This document shows positions 14,117 through 23,247 of a stretch of DNA of 30,200 bases, piece after piece; within the stretch, counting starts at the first letter, position 1; each line of letters begins with the position of its first letter. Origin of the DNA: an uncultured Desulfobacterales bacterium (GTDB taxonomy: Bacteria; Desulfobacterota; Desulfobacteria; Desulfobacterales; JAFDCJ01). The stretch spans positions 1-30,200 of the forward strand of contig CALZJV010000091.1 in NCBI GenBank assembly GCA_945787595.1, given 5' to 3'. Made by a program: the position numbers and the translations under genes. The notes below the pieces were generated by a model. That model was not told the DNA's origin. It searched no databases and was given only the letters and a program-made list of their open reading frames with translations.

Positions 14117-16372
14117 CTAGCTACCGAGCAAATCTGCAAACGGATTGTTAAAGGGGGTGTTTTTCCTTGCGATGTTTCTGTTCGGTATTTTCGGATTTTT
14201 TGATTTTGGTGCCGGTTTAATCTTCTGCGACAATTTGCCGGGAACTTTCTTCATGGATAGGGAAATCCGATTGCGCTCCAGATCCACCTGCACAACTGAA
14301 ACTTCCACTTTTTGCTGCACCTTGACGACATCAGCAGGGTTTTTGACATATTTGTCCGCTAGCTCGCTGATGTGAACCAGACCGTCCTGATGAACGCCGA
14401 TATCGACAAAAGCCCCGAAAGCGGTGACATTGGTTACAATTCCGGGGAGTTTCATGCCGCTTTTCAGGTCGGATATTTTTTCAATATCACCAGCGAAGGC
14501 AAAATTTTCAAACTCCTGGCGCGGATCACGGCCGGGCCGGGCCAGTTCCTTGAGGATATCTTTTAAGGTCGGAATTCCGACCTCATCCGTGACATACCGA
14601 TTAATATCGGTCTTTTCCCTCAATTGCGGATTTTTCATCAGCTCCATCACCGTGCACCCCATCTCGACGGCCATGCTAGATACAATATGATAACTTTCAG
14701 GATGCACCGCACTTGCATCCAACGGGTTTTCGCCCTCTCTAATTCTTAAAAACCCGGCGGCTTGTTCGAAAGCTTTGGGACCCAATCTTGGGACTTTTTT
14801 TAACTGGGCTCGGGAAGCAAAGGGACCATTTTGTTCCCTGAATGCTACGATGTTTTTAGCCAGTTGAGGGCCTAATCCGGAAACATATGTTAATAGCTCA
14901 ACACTGGCCCGGTTCACCTCAACACCGACGCCGTTCACACAACTGACGACGGTATCATCCAGAGATTGTTTCAAATCGGATTGGTCGACATCATGTTGGT
15001 ATTGCCCGACACCAATGGATTTTGGATCGATTTTTACCAGTTCAGAGAGCGGATCCATAAGTCTTCTGCCGATGGAGATTGCCCCTCGGACAGTGAGGTC
15101 GAGATGCGGGAATTCTCTACGAGCCGTCTCCGAGGCGGAATATATCGATGCACCACTCTCATCAACCAAAATGACATTAACTGTCCGATCAACGTCAAGA
15201 TCCTTGATGAAGGTCTCCGTCTCTCTTCCGGCAGTTCCATTTCCTACGGCAATGGCTTCAATTTGATAACGGGCCAGGTGATTTTGAATTTTATGGGCCG
15301 CATCCCGGCGTTGTTTTTCGGATGTATGAGGATAGATGGTATCATGGTGTTCGACCGTTCCCTGGCGATCCAAGCAGACAATTTTGCAGCCGGTGCGATA
15401 ACCGGGATCAATACCCAAAATTCGTTTGGAACCCAATGGTGCGGCCAAAAGCAGTTCGCGCAAATTGGCTGAAAACACCTTGATCGCCTCCATGTCTGCC
15501 CGTTCTTTGGTGGCCAGTCTGATTTCGGTTTCCATTGATCTGGACAACAGCCGTTTGTAGCTATCTTGTACGGCAAGTTTTACCTGGGCTGAATCTTGGC
15601 CATCTGTTTTTACGAAGAGTTCTTCAAGAATTTTAATGGCCTCATCTTCCGGCGGACCAATGGATAAATTCAGAATATTTTCTTTTTCACCACGACGCAT
15701 GGCCAAAATCCGGTGGGACGGCGCTGTGAGCGCTGGTTCTTGCCAGTTAAAATAATCCCGGTACTTTGCACCGGTTGATTCTTTTCCGTGAGACACGCGG
15801 CTGTATATGATCGCGCCTGAAAAATACAGCTGACGTAGTCTGGTGCGTGCTTGCTGATCTTCATTGACCCACTCGGCAATAATATCCCTGGCGCCCCCAA
15901 GGGCATCCTCGATGGATTCAACATCTTTTTCCGGATCGATAAAATTAGCAGCGGCAGTAAGGGGATCTGCACCATGTTGCTCGAAAATGAGCCTGGCCAG
16001 GGGGTCGAGTCCTCTTTCCCGGGCGATGGAGGCTCTCGTTCGTCGCTTCGGTCGGTAGGGCAAATATATATCTTCCAGAATTGCCAGGGTTTCCGCTGCT
16101 ATGACGCTTTCTTTGAGCTCTTCGGTAAGGTGTCCTTGTTCTTCCAATGATTTTAAAATGGACCCTCTGCGTTGGTCCAAGTCTCTCAGTTGCTGTAATC
16201 TGTCGCGGATGGCCGTAACCATCACTTCATCCAAACTGCCGGTTGCTTCTTTGCGATACCTGGCGATGAAAGGAATCGTCGCACCATCTTCCAGCAAAAC
16301 GCCGACTGCATCAACTTGAGAATGTTTCAGGTGAAGCTCGGAGGATATTTTTTTGATATGTGAGGTGGCCAT
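14117..16372 (-). CDS. tex: Tex-family S1 RNA-binding transcription accessory protein
   Basis: Tex is a conserved cytosolic nucleic-acid-binding protein of the Spt6 relation that affects transcription and stress survival. The start is set at ATG 16372 (MATSHIKKISSELHLKHSQV), which matches the family; the frame stays open upstream to 16465 but that extension is basic and unlike Tex. Domains in order: N-terminal helical Tex-N (IPFIARYRKEATGSLDEV), YqgF/RNase H-like (RILGIDPGYRTGCKIVCLD), helix-hairpin-helix repeats (GVGVEVNRASVELLTYVSGL and VPRLGPKAFEQAAGFLRI), and an S1 domain (GIVTNVTAFGAFVDIGVHQD, GLVHISELADKYVKNP). A basic tail of about 40 residues follows. Length 751, typical. Confidence 0.95.
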   Translation of the reverse strand: MATSHIKKISSELHLKHSQVDAVGVLLEDGATIPFIARYRKEATGSLDEVMVTAIRDRLQQLRDLDQRRGSILKSLEEQGHLTEELKESVIAAETLAILEDIYLPYRPKRRTRASIARERGLDPLARLIFEQHGADPLTAAANFIDPEKDVESIEDALGGARDIIAEWVNEDQQARTRLRQLYFSGAIIYSRVSHGKESTGAKYRDYFNWQEPALTAPSHRILAMRRGEKENILNLSIGPPEDEAIKILEELFVKTDGQDSAQVKLAVQDSYKRLLSRSMETEIRLATKERADMEAIKVFSANLRELLLAAPLGSKRILGIDPGYRTGCKIVCLDRQGTVEHHDTIYPHTSEKQRRDAAHKIQNHLARYQIEAIAVGNGTAGRETETFIKDLDVDRTVNVILVDESGASIYSASETARREFPHLDLTVRGAISIGRRLMDPLSELVKIDPKSIGVGQYQHDVDQSDLKQSLDDTVVSCVNGVGVEVNRASVELLTYVSGLGPQLAKNIVAFREQNGPFASRAQLKKVPRLGPKAFEQAAGFLRIREGENPLDASAVHPESYHIVSSMAVEMGCTVMELMKNPQLREKTDINRYVTDEVGIPTLKDILKELARPGRDPRQEFENFAFAGDIEKISDLKSGMKLPGIVTNVTAFGAFVDIGVHQDGLVHISELADKYVKNPADVVKVQQKVEVSVVQVDLERNRISLSMKKVPGKLSQKIKPAPKSKNPKIPNRNIARKNTPFNNPFADLLGS

Positions 16373-16571
16373 TTTTATGCACCTATGGTTTGATTTATGT
16401 TTGAAGTTGTGACTTACAGCGCTATTTTTCTTGGAAAAATTGACCCGATCATAATGGCATGACAACCGACAATGTCAAGATAAAGAAAAAATTAATTCGG
16501 AATCGAGCCATTAGCTTGGTGATGGCGTGCTATTTTCTTGAAGATAGTCCGTTTTTAGTATATAAATTAAG

Positions 16572-16850
16572 TGAGGGGTCGGGGAGTTTTCGGCGTAAAC
16601 CCATGATTATAGCGGAATGGATGATCGCCACCGAAAACGGATGCTGTCTGAGACCATTAGGGATCGTTATGGATGAACAAGCTTTGCTCAGCGGCTTTTA
16701 TTTAACATCCAATCGCGGCATTGCACACAATCTTCCGTTTTCATTTTGATTACTGTTCATTCATTACGAGGCCTTAGGGTCGAGTTCATGCGGTTTCGGT
16801 GGCGATTATCCATGCAGCGGATCGGCTCTGAGAAACTCCCCGACCCCTCA
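16572..16850. mobile_element. MITE-like element: 18-bp perfect TIRs, 6-bp target duplication
   Basis: TGAGGGGTCGGGGAGTTT (16572-16589) and its exact reverse complement (16833-16850) bound a 279-base element. Both sides carry the same ATTAAG (16566-16571 and 16851-16856), the expected target-site duplication. Subterminal segments also pair: ATCGCCACCGAAA (about 16624-16636) with TTTCGGTGGCGAT (about 16795-16807), with partly matching ATGGAT next to them. The only long frame inside (16459-16749, plus) starts outside the element and has no family, so it is not called. Insertion lies 70 bases before the cyclase start codon, probably in its control region. Confidence 0.88.
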
Positions 16851-16920
16851 ATTAAGTAATATGTGCTCACAATCCCAAAGATAGGATGGTGTGTAGTATC
16901 TACTCCAAAAGGAAGGCCCC

Positions 16921-19527
16921 ATGCAATTTAATAAGTGGTTAGGGAAGCGATTTAGGAGAGATCGCAGTCTATATTATAAGCTAAATCTGATTTTCGGACT
17001 CTTTTTTTTGTTCCCAATCGCAGGTTTTATATTTTTCAGCATCAAGTATGACATGCTGGAGGATGAATACCTGCCATTTTTCTTTCTCGGCATTCTCATT
17101 TTCTCATTTATTGCCTTTAACATACTGAAGAATCTTTTCGATAAAATTGCCAATATATCCGAGACAATGTCATCAAACTACATCGCCGAGTTCGCGAATA
17201 ACGAGGCCCAACCCGGCGCGGATGAGTTGCACGCGATTGTCAATTCCTTCACCTCCATTGAAAGGCAATTCAGCAACACATTTAAGCAGCTTGAGAAAAA
17301 AGCGTCCGAAATATCCATTTTAAAGGAGCTTTCAGAGTTATGTTATGTAACCTTCGATCCGGAGGAGATCCTTTATGTTACACTGGAACGTGCATTGCTG
17401 CTGACGAACTCAGATCTCGGCTCTATTTTAACCCTTGAAAAAGGCGGGGCCAAATCCTTTGTGGTAAAAGCCACCGCAGGTATGGGCAAATTTGTCAAGT
17501 CCGGCGATCGAATCGATTTTGATACCAGCATTGCCAAATACGCAGTCATTAATAAATCTGCGCTGGTGGTCGAGGATATTGAAAAAGATAAGCGTTTTGG
17601 GCGGACAAACGTAGCGCATTACGGGTCGAAGTCATTTGTATGCATGCCGATTAAAACCAGCAAGGAGATCATCGGCGTGGTTACCATTTCATCCAGAAAT
17701 AATAACAGAATCTACACCCACAGCGATATTGATGTTTTAATGCCGCTGCTAAGTAATGCAGCGTTTACCTATGAGAACCTGCGCCTTATGAAGGAAAACG
17801 AGCAGGGGGCTGTTTATCATAGGTTTATTGAAAAGATCTTCAAGCTTTTCAACTCCAGTTTTAGGGACAGTGAGCTTATTCACGCCATCCTGACAGAGAT
17901 CCACACTGTGGCTGCGTATGATCTTGCCGTTATAATGACCAAGCATGTGAGTAAGCCGGGTTACTTGAAGATTTCCGACTTTCTCAGTAACGGTCCGTCA
18001 AACATTGCGATTGACTCTTCCTATTCCTATAAGGACTCGATGATTGAAAAAGTCTTCAAACAGGAAATCCCTCTGGTCGTTGAGGATAGCGGTGAATTGA
18101 CGAATTCGCTGGATCAAATCATTTTTCAGGAGCACGGATGTAAATCGTGTCTGCTGGCTCCCCTAAAAATGGACGGCAATATCACAGGCATACTGGCATT
18201 GGCGTCGAAAAAGAGCGGATCGTTCAATGAGGTTCAGGAACTTTTAAAATGGATCGCCAACGGGCTTTCGCTGGTTCTCGAGCGCAACCGGCTATCTGCA
18301 GCCGTCGTGAGGCGCAATCAGGAGTTGGACACAATACGCCAGATCGGTAGTGCCTTGGCATCATCGACCTTCGATATCAGTAAAGTTTTAAAATACACCA
18401 TGGACATGATCCGCGAAGTCATGAATGTGGAAGCCGGTTCTCTCCTGTTTTTAGAGAACAATGAGCTTGAAATAGCCGTCGCCTTTAACATTAAAATCAA
18501 GTCCATGAAAAAGTTCCGTTTGAAGCTGGGACAGGGCATCGCCGGTTATGTGGCCGCCAGAGGTGAGGCTATTGTGGTCAACGATACTGAGAAATCATCC
18601 CACTTTTTCCCGGTGATCGACGGTGTATCGGGTTTTAAAACAAGTTCCGCACTTTGCGTGCCGATGATATCTCAGGGGCGGGTAATCGGCGTCATCGAGG
18701 TGCTGAACAAGATTAATGGTGAATTCAGCATCGATGATAAAGATTTACTCCAGGCCATTGCAACTTCGGTCTGTATTGCGCTGGAAAATGCGCGATTATA
18801 CAAGGAAACCGTTTCAATGGCTGAACATGAACGGGACGTCCGTCAGATGTTTCAAAAATTTGTCCCCAAAGAGGTTTTGGATAAGATCATCCATGGCTCC
18901 GTCAACGGAAAGCCGATCATTGAAGAAATCAGAACCATCACTTTGTTGAACATCGACATCAGGGGCTTTTCGCAAACAGCCATGCAGATTGGTTCCCAGA
19001 AAACCGTCTCGCTGCTTAACAGCTTTTTCTCGGCCATGGGCGGTATCGTGTTCAAGCACCATGGAATTGTTGACAAATACCTGGGTGACGGGTTCCTGGC
19101 ACTGTTTGGCGCTCCCGTTGCCAGCACCAAGGATGCGGATAATGCCGTAGCGGCCGCATTTGAAATGAAGCACTCACTTCCGGTCGTCAATAAATACCTG
19201 AAAGGGAAACTGGGCGTTTCCGTCACCATGGGGATCAGTATTCACACCGGTGAAGTTGTCGTGGGCAATATCGGCTTCGAGAAGAAAATGGACTATACTG
19301 TCATTGGTGATCCGGTTAATACGGTGTTCAGGCTGCAGAATCTGACAAAATCTATTCCGAATGGCATTTTGATCAGCGAAAATACCCTCCGTGCGGTGCG
19401 AACTCGCCTGGGCGTCGCCGAGGTTGAAATGACCGGGAATACCAGCAAAGAAGTCGGTCAGATGAAAGTATTTGAGCTATTAGACCGTCGAATGGAGAAA
19501 GCAGCGGTGGCTGCCGTGGCAAACTAA
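16921..19527 (+). CDS. Membrane-anchored triple-GAF class III adenylate/guanylate cyclase
   Basis: 868 residues, ATG after AAGGAAGG. Two membrane segments near residues 20-41 and 51-70 anchor it with almost no periplasmic loop. Three GAF domains follow (about 132-288, 298-456, 468-626), the third being the best formed (GQGIAGYVAARGEAIVVNDT). A short helix (MFQKFVPKEVLDKI) links to the catalytic domain from about 665. Metal-binding Asp in LLNIDIRGFSQ and the K719-Y-L-G-D723 block (adenine-type Lys and second metal Asp) are present, as are Asn and Arg of DPVNTVFRLQ. All key residues for cyclic nucleotide synthesis are in place, and Lys719 favours cAMP. Ligands of the GAFs are unknown. A MITE sits in its upstream region. 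Confidence 0.92.
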   Translation: MQFNKWLGKRFRRDRSLYYKLNLIFGLFFLFPIAGFIFFSIKYDMLEDEYLPFFFLGILIFSFIAFNILKNLFDKIANISETMSSNYIAEFANNEAQPGADELHAIVNSFTSIERQFSNTFKQLEKKASEISILKELSELCYVTFDPEEILYVTLERALLLTNSDLGSILTLEKGGAKSFVVKATAGMGKFVKSGDRIDFDTSIAKYAVINKSALVVEDIEKDKRFGRTNVAHYGSKSFVCMPIKTSKEIIGVVTISSRNNNRIYTHSDIDVLMPLLSNAAFTYENLRLMKENEQGAVYHRFIEKIFKLFNSSFRDSELIHAILTEIHTVAAYDLAVIMTKHVSKPGYLKISDFLSNGPSNIAIDSSYSYKDSMIEKVFKQEIPLVVEDSGELTNSLDQIIFQEHGCKSCLLAPLKMDGNITGILALASKKSGSFNEVQELLKWIANGLSLVLERNRLSAAVVRRNQELDTIRQIGSALASSTFDISKVLKYTMDMIREVMNVEAGSLLFLENNELEIAVAFNIKIKSMKKFRLKLGQGIAGYVAARGEAIVVNDTEKSSHFFPVIDGVSGFKTSSALCVPMISQGRVIGVIEVLNKINGEFSIDDKDLLQAIATSVCIALENARLYKETVSMAEHERDVRQMFQKFVPKEVLDKIIHGSVNGKPIIEEIRTITLLNIDIRGFSQTAMQIGSQKTVSLLNSFFSAMGGIVFKHHGIVDKYLGDGFLALFGAPVASTKDADNAVAAAFEMKHSLPVVNKYLKGKLGVSVTMGISIHTGEVVVGNIGFEKKMDYTVIGDPVNTVFRLQNLTKSIPNGILISENTLRAVRTRLGVAEVEMTGNTSKEVGQMKVFELLDRRMEKAAVAAVAN

Positions 19528-19596
19528 GGACTCGCGTAAAAGTAATTTCATATTTTAAGCGCCGATGCATCCCGCCTACCTGTGTCGTGAAAGCTC

Positions 19597-19618
19597 GGAA
19601 TCCGCCGCGGCGGATTCC
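19597..19618. repeat. Perfect 22-bp palindrome
   Basis: GGAATCCGCCG joined to its exact reverse complement with no spacer. The TCCGCC-GC-GGCGGA centre is one of five related hairpins in the window. It stands 70 bases after the cyclase stop. No T-run follows, so termination is uncertain. The rest of 19528-19748 has no supported gene. Confidence 0.7.
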
Positions 19619-19748
19619 TGTACTTGCGCAGCTGGTCAGCCGGGTGCCTAAACGCTTAAAGTTGCGAACTGATTTTCATGCAAACCTTCATTGGGCCAAA
19701 ATCAGCCCGCACGCATCCTGCCTGCTAAAAAAAATCCACGATGTATCC

Positions 19749-19777
19749 TTGACAAAATGTGCCGATAAAATTAGGGT
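19749..19777 (+). promoter_or_regulatory. Candidate promoter of algH/yqgE
   Basis: TTGACA (19749-19754), 17 bases, TAGGGT (19772-19777). The -35 box is perfect and the -10 box weak; about 50 bases upstream of the start codon. Confidence 0.45.
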
Positions 19778-19826
19778 TTAGCAACCACTCGCCTTTGCGG
19801 GTAAAATCTGTTTATTGGAGGATACC

Positions 19827-20396
19827 ATGGTAACGATTCATTCTGCTACCCTGAAAGGGCAATTTCTTTTAGCGATGCCTAGTCTGGTTGATCCGAACTT
19901 TCATCAGACCGTTACCTGTATTTGTGAGCATAACGAAAGGGGCGCTTTGGGTATCGTTATTAACCGCGTCCATCATCTGTTGACCGCAAAGGATATATTT
20001 GAAGAATTGACCATTAAACATACACCCGCTGTCCACTCCATACCTATTCATCTGGGGGGACCGGTTCATGTCGGTGAAATCTTTGTGCTGCACGGCCCCC
20101 CCTTTACCTGGGAAGCCAGTCTGATGATTACACCATTGTTGGCCATGAGTAATACAAGAGATATCCTGGATGCTATCGCTATGGGCAGAGGACCCCGGGC
20201 CTTTATCATCACGCTGGGTTGCGCCGGTTGGGGACCTGGACAATTGGAGTCTGAAATCAAAGAGAATGCCTGGTTGAATTATCCGATTTTCGAGGAAAAT
20301 ATTTTCGATATGCCGATTGAAGCACGCTGGGAGGAAGCGGTAAAAAAAATGGGAGTTGACCCGGTTCTGCTGTCGAATATAGCAGGTCATGCATAA
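19827..20396 (+). CDS. algH: YqgE/AlgH family protein
   Basis: 189 residues from ATG 19827, with GGAGG at 19817-19821 as the ribosome site; an in-frame TTG at 19815 would overlap that site. The family signature is clear: KGQFLLAMPSLVDPNFHQTV near the start, GALGIVINR, LGGPVHVGEIFVLHG, and the GCAGWGPGQLESEIKENAWL block near residue 140. YqgE proteins are cytosolic and of unclear function; in some bacteria they affect exopolysaccharide or stress control, but nothing here shows that. It stands alone between the cyclase and a small convergent gene. Confidence 0.93.
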   Translation: MVTIHSATLKGQFLLAMPSLVDPNFHQTVTCICEHNERGALGIVINRVHHLLTAKDIFEELTIKHTPAVHSIPIHLGGPVHVGEIFVLHGPPFTWEASLMITPLLAMSNTRDILDAIAMGRGPRAFIITLGCAGWGPGQLESEIKENAWLNYPIFEENIFDMPIEARWEEAVKKMGVDPVLLSNIAGHA

Positions 20397-20413
20397 CAGA
20401 TTGATTCTTTAAA

Positions 20414-20566
20414 CTATCCTTTAGCTTTAGCTTTGGCTTTAGGTTTAGGTTTCTTTTTTTTGAGGCAGATTTTATCTTTTCTGACGAAGGCGCACAGTTT
20501 TGGATTATAGTACTCTTTGCAATTCAATGGATTATATAGTGGGCACTCAGGATTTTTTTCGGACAT
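20414..20566 (-). CDS. Small four-cysteine protein with Lys/Pro/Ala tail (50 aa)
   Basis: Minus-strand frame from ATG 20566 to TAG 20416-20414: MSEKNPECPLYNPLNCKEYY, NPKLCAFVRKDKICLKKKKP, then alternating K-P and K-A to the end. Cysteines at 8, 16, 25 and 34 with spacing of 8-9 suggest a small metal-binding (zinc or Fe-S) knot; the tail is strongly basic and could contact nucleic acid. GGAAGG lies about 13 bases and AGAG about 5 bases before the ATG. I recall similar short ORFs in related sulfate reducers but no assigned function. It converges on algH with 17 bases between stops. It is below the size usually annotated. Confidence 0.7.
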   Translation of the reverse strand: MSEKNPECPLYNPLNCKEYYNPKLCAFVRKDKICLKKKKPKPKAKAKAKG

Positions 20567-20832
20567 AAATCTCTATTTTCCTTCCAAATTGGTTTCTTCA
20601 ATCAGTTCTGCTTTCTATAACATGAAACCTCAGCTTTTACAAGGCATTGATCTGATTCCCAGGCGGGATGACCTGAACAGTAGCCAGCAGCCGCCGGGAG
20701 CACCAATTATAAATTGTGAATTGAGATTTAATTCGTGATCGAATTTACGAATCAGTGGACTAAATACTCAAACGATGGCATAACCCATTGCTTGCCATCA
20801 AATCGATATGATTTAGTATCGGGTCATAAGAT

Positions 20833-23037
20833 ATGGATACCTTCAGCACCCTGAAAAATGAAATTCTGAACATCAATCGCGATGTTTCTTTATTGTTTTC
20901 AACAGCCAAATCGATTCCCGGCATGGGGGATTACAGTTTCGGCGAATGGGAGAAAACCTGTGAACACCTCCCACGGCAACTTGCGGAAGAAACGATCCGA
21001 GTGGCGATTGTCGGACCGATCAAAGGGGAATACGTTAAAAGGGGTGCCGGTGTGATAACCTCCATTGTTACCCGGGTGCGCAGGGGTGAGCATCTTCGAG
21101 CAAAACTGTTTTTTAAATCCTGGGATGAAGTCAACGCAGAAATGGAACAGGCATTGGTGTTATTTCCTTCTTTGAGTTGGCGCTCCGAAAATGAAACGAT
21201 CGATATCAGGCAGGAAAAAGAAAGAGATGAATTAAAGCTGGCGCTCAGCGAGCTAAGTGCCGATCAATTGATCACTCAGTATAGCCGCAACATCAACAAT
21301 GTCGTATTGAGTTCATATCTCAAAGGATACGACAAGGTAAACAGCCTTGTGACCATGGAAAATGCGGTCAGACTGTATGAGGGCGATCGATTTGCCGATC
21401 ATAAGGCTTTTGTTGGCAATGAGACACTGGCGGTATATTTGAAGGATGTTTTGCTTGAAATCAGTTCCGGCAATGTGGAAAGCAACATAGAAATTGCGGA
21501 CTGCCAGGGCAGCGATTCATCCAACCCGCTGCATCTTGCCATGATCCAGGATTATTTACTGCTAACCCATCAGATTATTTACGTGGTGAGCAGTCGGACA
21601 GGCTTGCGAGAAGCCGATATCCGATTTTTATCGATGATCAAGAACATGGGAATCCTGGAAAACATCGTGTTTGTTATTAATTTTGATTTTAGTGAACATG
21701 AATCCATCGATGGCCTTAAATCCCTGGTAAATCGAGTTCGTGAAGAGCTTTCCATGCTCAAACCGGATCCGGATGTTTATACTTTTTCCGCTCTTTATAA
21801 TTTGTTCGGCACCTATCAAAGAAGCCTTTCGGATAAGGACCGATTAAGATTTGAACAATGGACCGGCGAAGGAAAATTTGCTGAATTTTCAAACCGTGAA
21901 ACCATCCTGTTTGAATCTTTTTTTTATGACCGTTTGGCCCGCAAACGATACACCCTGTTGCTGAAAAACCATATTGAGCGCCTGGGAGTGATCTTATCAG
22001 GCATTGCCGATTGGATCGGTCTCAATCGAGATGTGCTTACCCGGGATGCAGAAAGTATGACCAGCGCTCTGAAGAAAATTAGAAGCCACCAGCAGAGACT
22101 CGACCAGATAAAGTCTGCTATTAAAAAAACTCTAAATGGCGCCATATCGGAAATTAAAAAAGAGCTTCAACGTGATACCCACCATTTTTTTGATGGGCCA
22201 TCCGGCAATATTGCCGGCGATCTTGAAAGTTTTATTCACGCATACACGTTTTCACCGGAAAAATATCAAGAAGGCCTTAAGCGTGCAGATTTTTCCCAAA
22301 CCCTATACCTTGTATTCCAGGAATTCAAACAGTCCATTGATAAATATATAACAGAGACCATTAATCCTGAAGTTATTCGGTTTTTGCAGGCCAGGGAAAA
22401 CCGTATCCGGGAATACTTTGCAGCTCTAATCGTTCCGTTTGACACCATGATCGAGGATGCATATGACGAGTTTAATGGAATGCTGGGTCGCAGCAAACTG
22501 TTTGCCGACGGGATCAATCCTTCAGGCTATAAACCGCCAAAGAGGGATATCGTCATAAGCGTCGACCGTGTGAGCCCCCCTCCGCTGGTGACCGCCATGC
22601 ATTATTCGACTAAAATAAAAACCGAGGCCATTATGCGATTGGGATTATATCGGGTCATGAGAAACGTCTCAAATTTGTTTAGAAAATCAACCCATCGAGA
22701 AGGTCAGCAAACATTGCGGGCACTAAAAGACGCGATCCGACGGATGAAACGAGAAACCGGAAAGTCGGTGGCATTCCATCTCAAAGATTACCGGGAGAAT
22801 TTAAAATTCAGATATTTATTTAAATTGGCGGAAGTTACTTCCGACGGTTTCGCTCAGATAGTGCTGGATCGCTTTCAGGCTCATTTCTCCGATCTTTCGG
22901 CAACTATGGAGCATATTGGGACAAGTCAAAACGATAAGGATAGGGCAGTGAATATTCTGGATGGGATGGATCAGAGCTGCCGGCAACTAAATAAGAAACT
23001 CGACCGGATTCGAAAGGAAATCGAGGAAGCGTCATAG
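20833..23037 (+). CDS. Dynamin-like GTPase lacking its Walker A motif
   Basis: 734 residues. The block IRVAIVGPIKGEYVKRGAGV (from residue 55) and SIVTRVRRGE is the G-domain start of bacterial dynamin-like proteins, where the family reads VGxIKSGKSTFVNSLFxGDYLKRGAGV. Here K64 joins G65 directly, so SGKST and the next helix (about 12-13 residues) are absent with the frame kept. Later GTPase parts are present: IEIADCQGSDS (G3) and IVFVINFDFSEH (G4 region). The long C-terminal half is helical and charged, as in membrane-remodelling stalks. Without the P-loop it should not bind GTP normally: a pseudo-GTPase, a mutant, or an assembly deletion at about 21024. No clear ribosome site before ATG 20833; 20567-20832 has no gene. 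Confidence 0.78.
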   Translation: MDTFSTLKNEILNINRDVSLLFSTAKSIPGMGDYSFGEWEKTCEHLPRQLAEETIRVAIVGPIKGEYVKRGAGVITSIVTRVRRGEHLRAKLFFKSWDEVNAEMEQALVLFPSLSWRSENETIDIRQEKERDELKLALSELSADQLITQYSRNINNVVLSSYLKGYDKVNSLVTMENAVRLYEGDRFADHKAFVGNETLAVYLKDVLLEISSGNVESNIEIADCQGSDSSNPLHLAMIQDYLLLTHQIIYVVSSRTGLREADIRFLSMIKNMGILENIVFVINFDFSEHESIDGLKSLVNRVREELSMLKPDPDVYTFSALYNLFGTYQRSLSDKDRLRFEQWTGEGKFAEFSNRETILFESFFYDRLARKRYTLLLKNHIERLGVILSGIADWIGLNRDVLTRDAESMTSALKKIRSHQQRLDQIKSAIKKTLNGAISEIKKELQRDTHHFFDGPSGNIAGDLESFIHAYTFSPEKYQEGLKRADFSQTLYLVFQEFKQSIDKYITETINPEVIRFLQARENRIREYFAALIVPFDTMIEDAYDEFNGMLGRSKLFADGINPSGYKPPKRDIVISVDRVSPPPLVTAMHYSTKIKTEAIMRLGLYRVMRNVSNLFRKSTHREGQQTLRALKDAIRRMKRETGKSVAFHLKDYRENLKFRYLFKLAEVTSDGFAQIVLDRFQAHFSDLSATMEHIGTSQNDKDRAVNILDGMDQSCRQLNKKLDRIRKEIEEAS

Positions 23038-23103
23038 GCCCTGCCTAGGCCCTTAGTCCTTCTTTTCTGACACCATGTTGTAAAGAAATGAAGGTTTGGG
23101 CAA

Positions 23104-23240
23104 TTCACTATTGAATGAAGATTGTCGATTGAAGATTTAAGGTCCGCCTCCGGCGGGATCAATTATTATTAGAAAAAGATAAAAAAGGCAGAGCGAAGCG
23201 ACATCCACAAATCTTCAATCTTCAATTTTCAATCATCAAT
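23104..23240. repeat. Foldback with TTGAAGATT inverted arms and two hairpins
   Basis: Left arm GAATGAAGATTGTCGATTGA (from 23113) and right arm ATCTTCAATCTTCAATTTTC (from 23211) are inverted. Between them lie TCCGCC-TCC-GGCGGG (23143-23157) and GAGCGAAGCG (23191-23200). It fills the gap between convergent dynamin-like and YcaO genes. The right half reverse complemented closely matches 141-197. Confidence 0.75.
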
Positions 23241-23247
23241 AATACGC

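Noticed and set aside
16459..16749. 96-codon plus open frame
   Set aside because: Starts outside and ends inside the MITE, covering its TIR; composition unlike a protein family.
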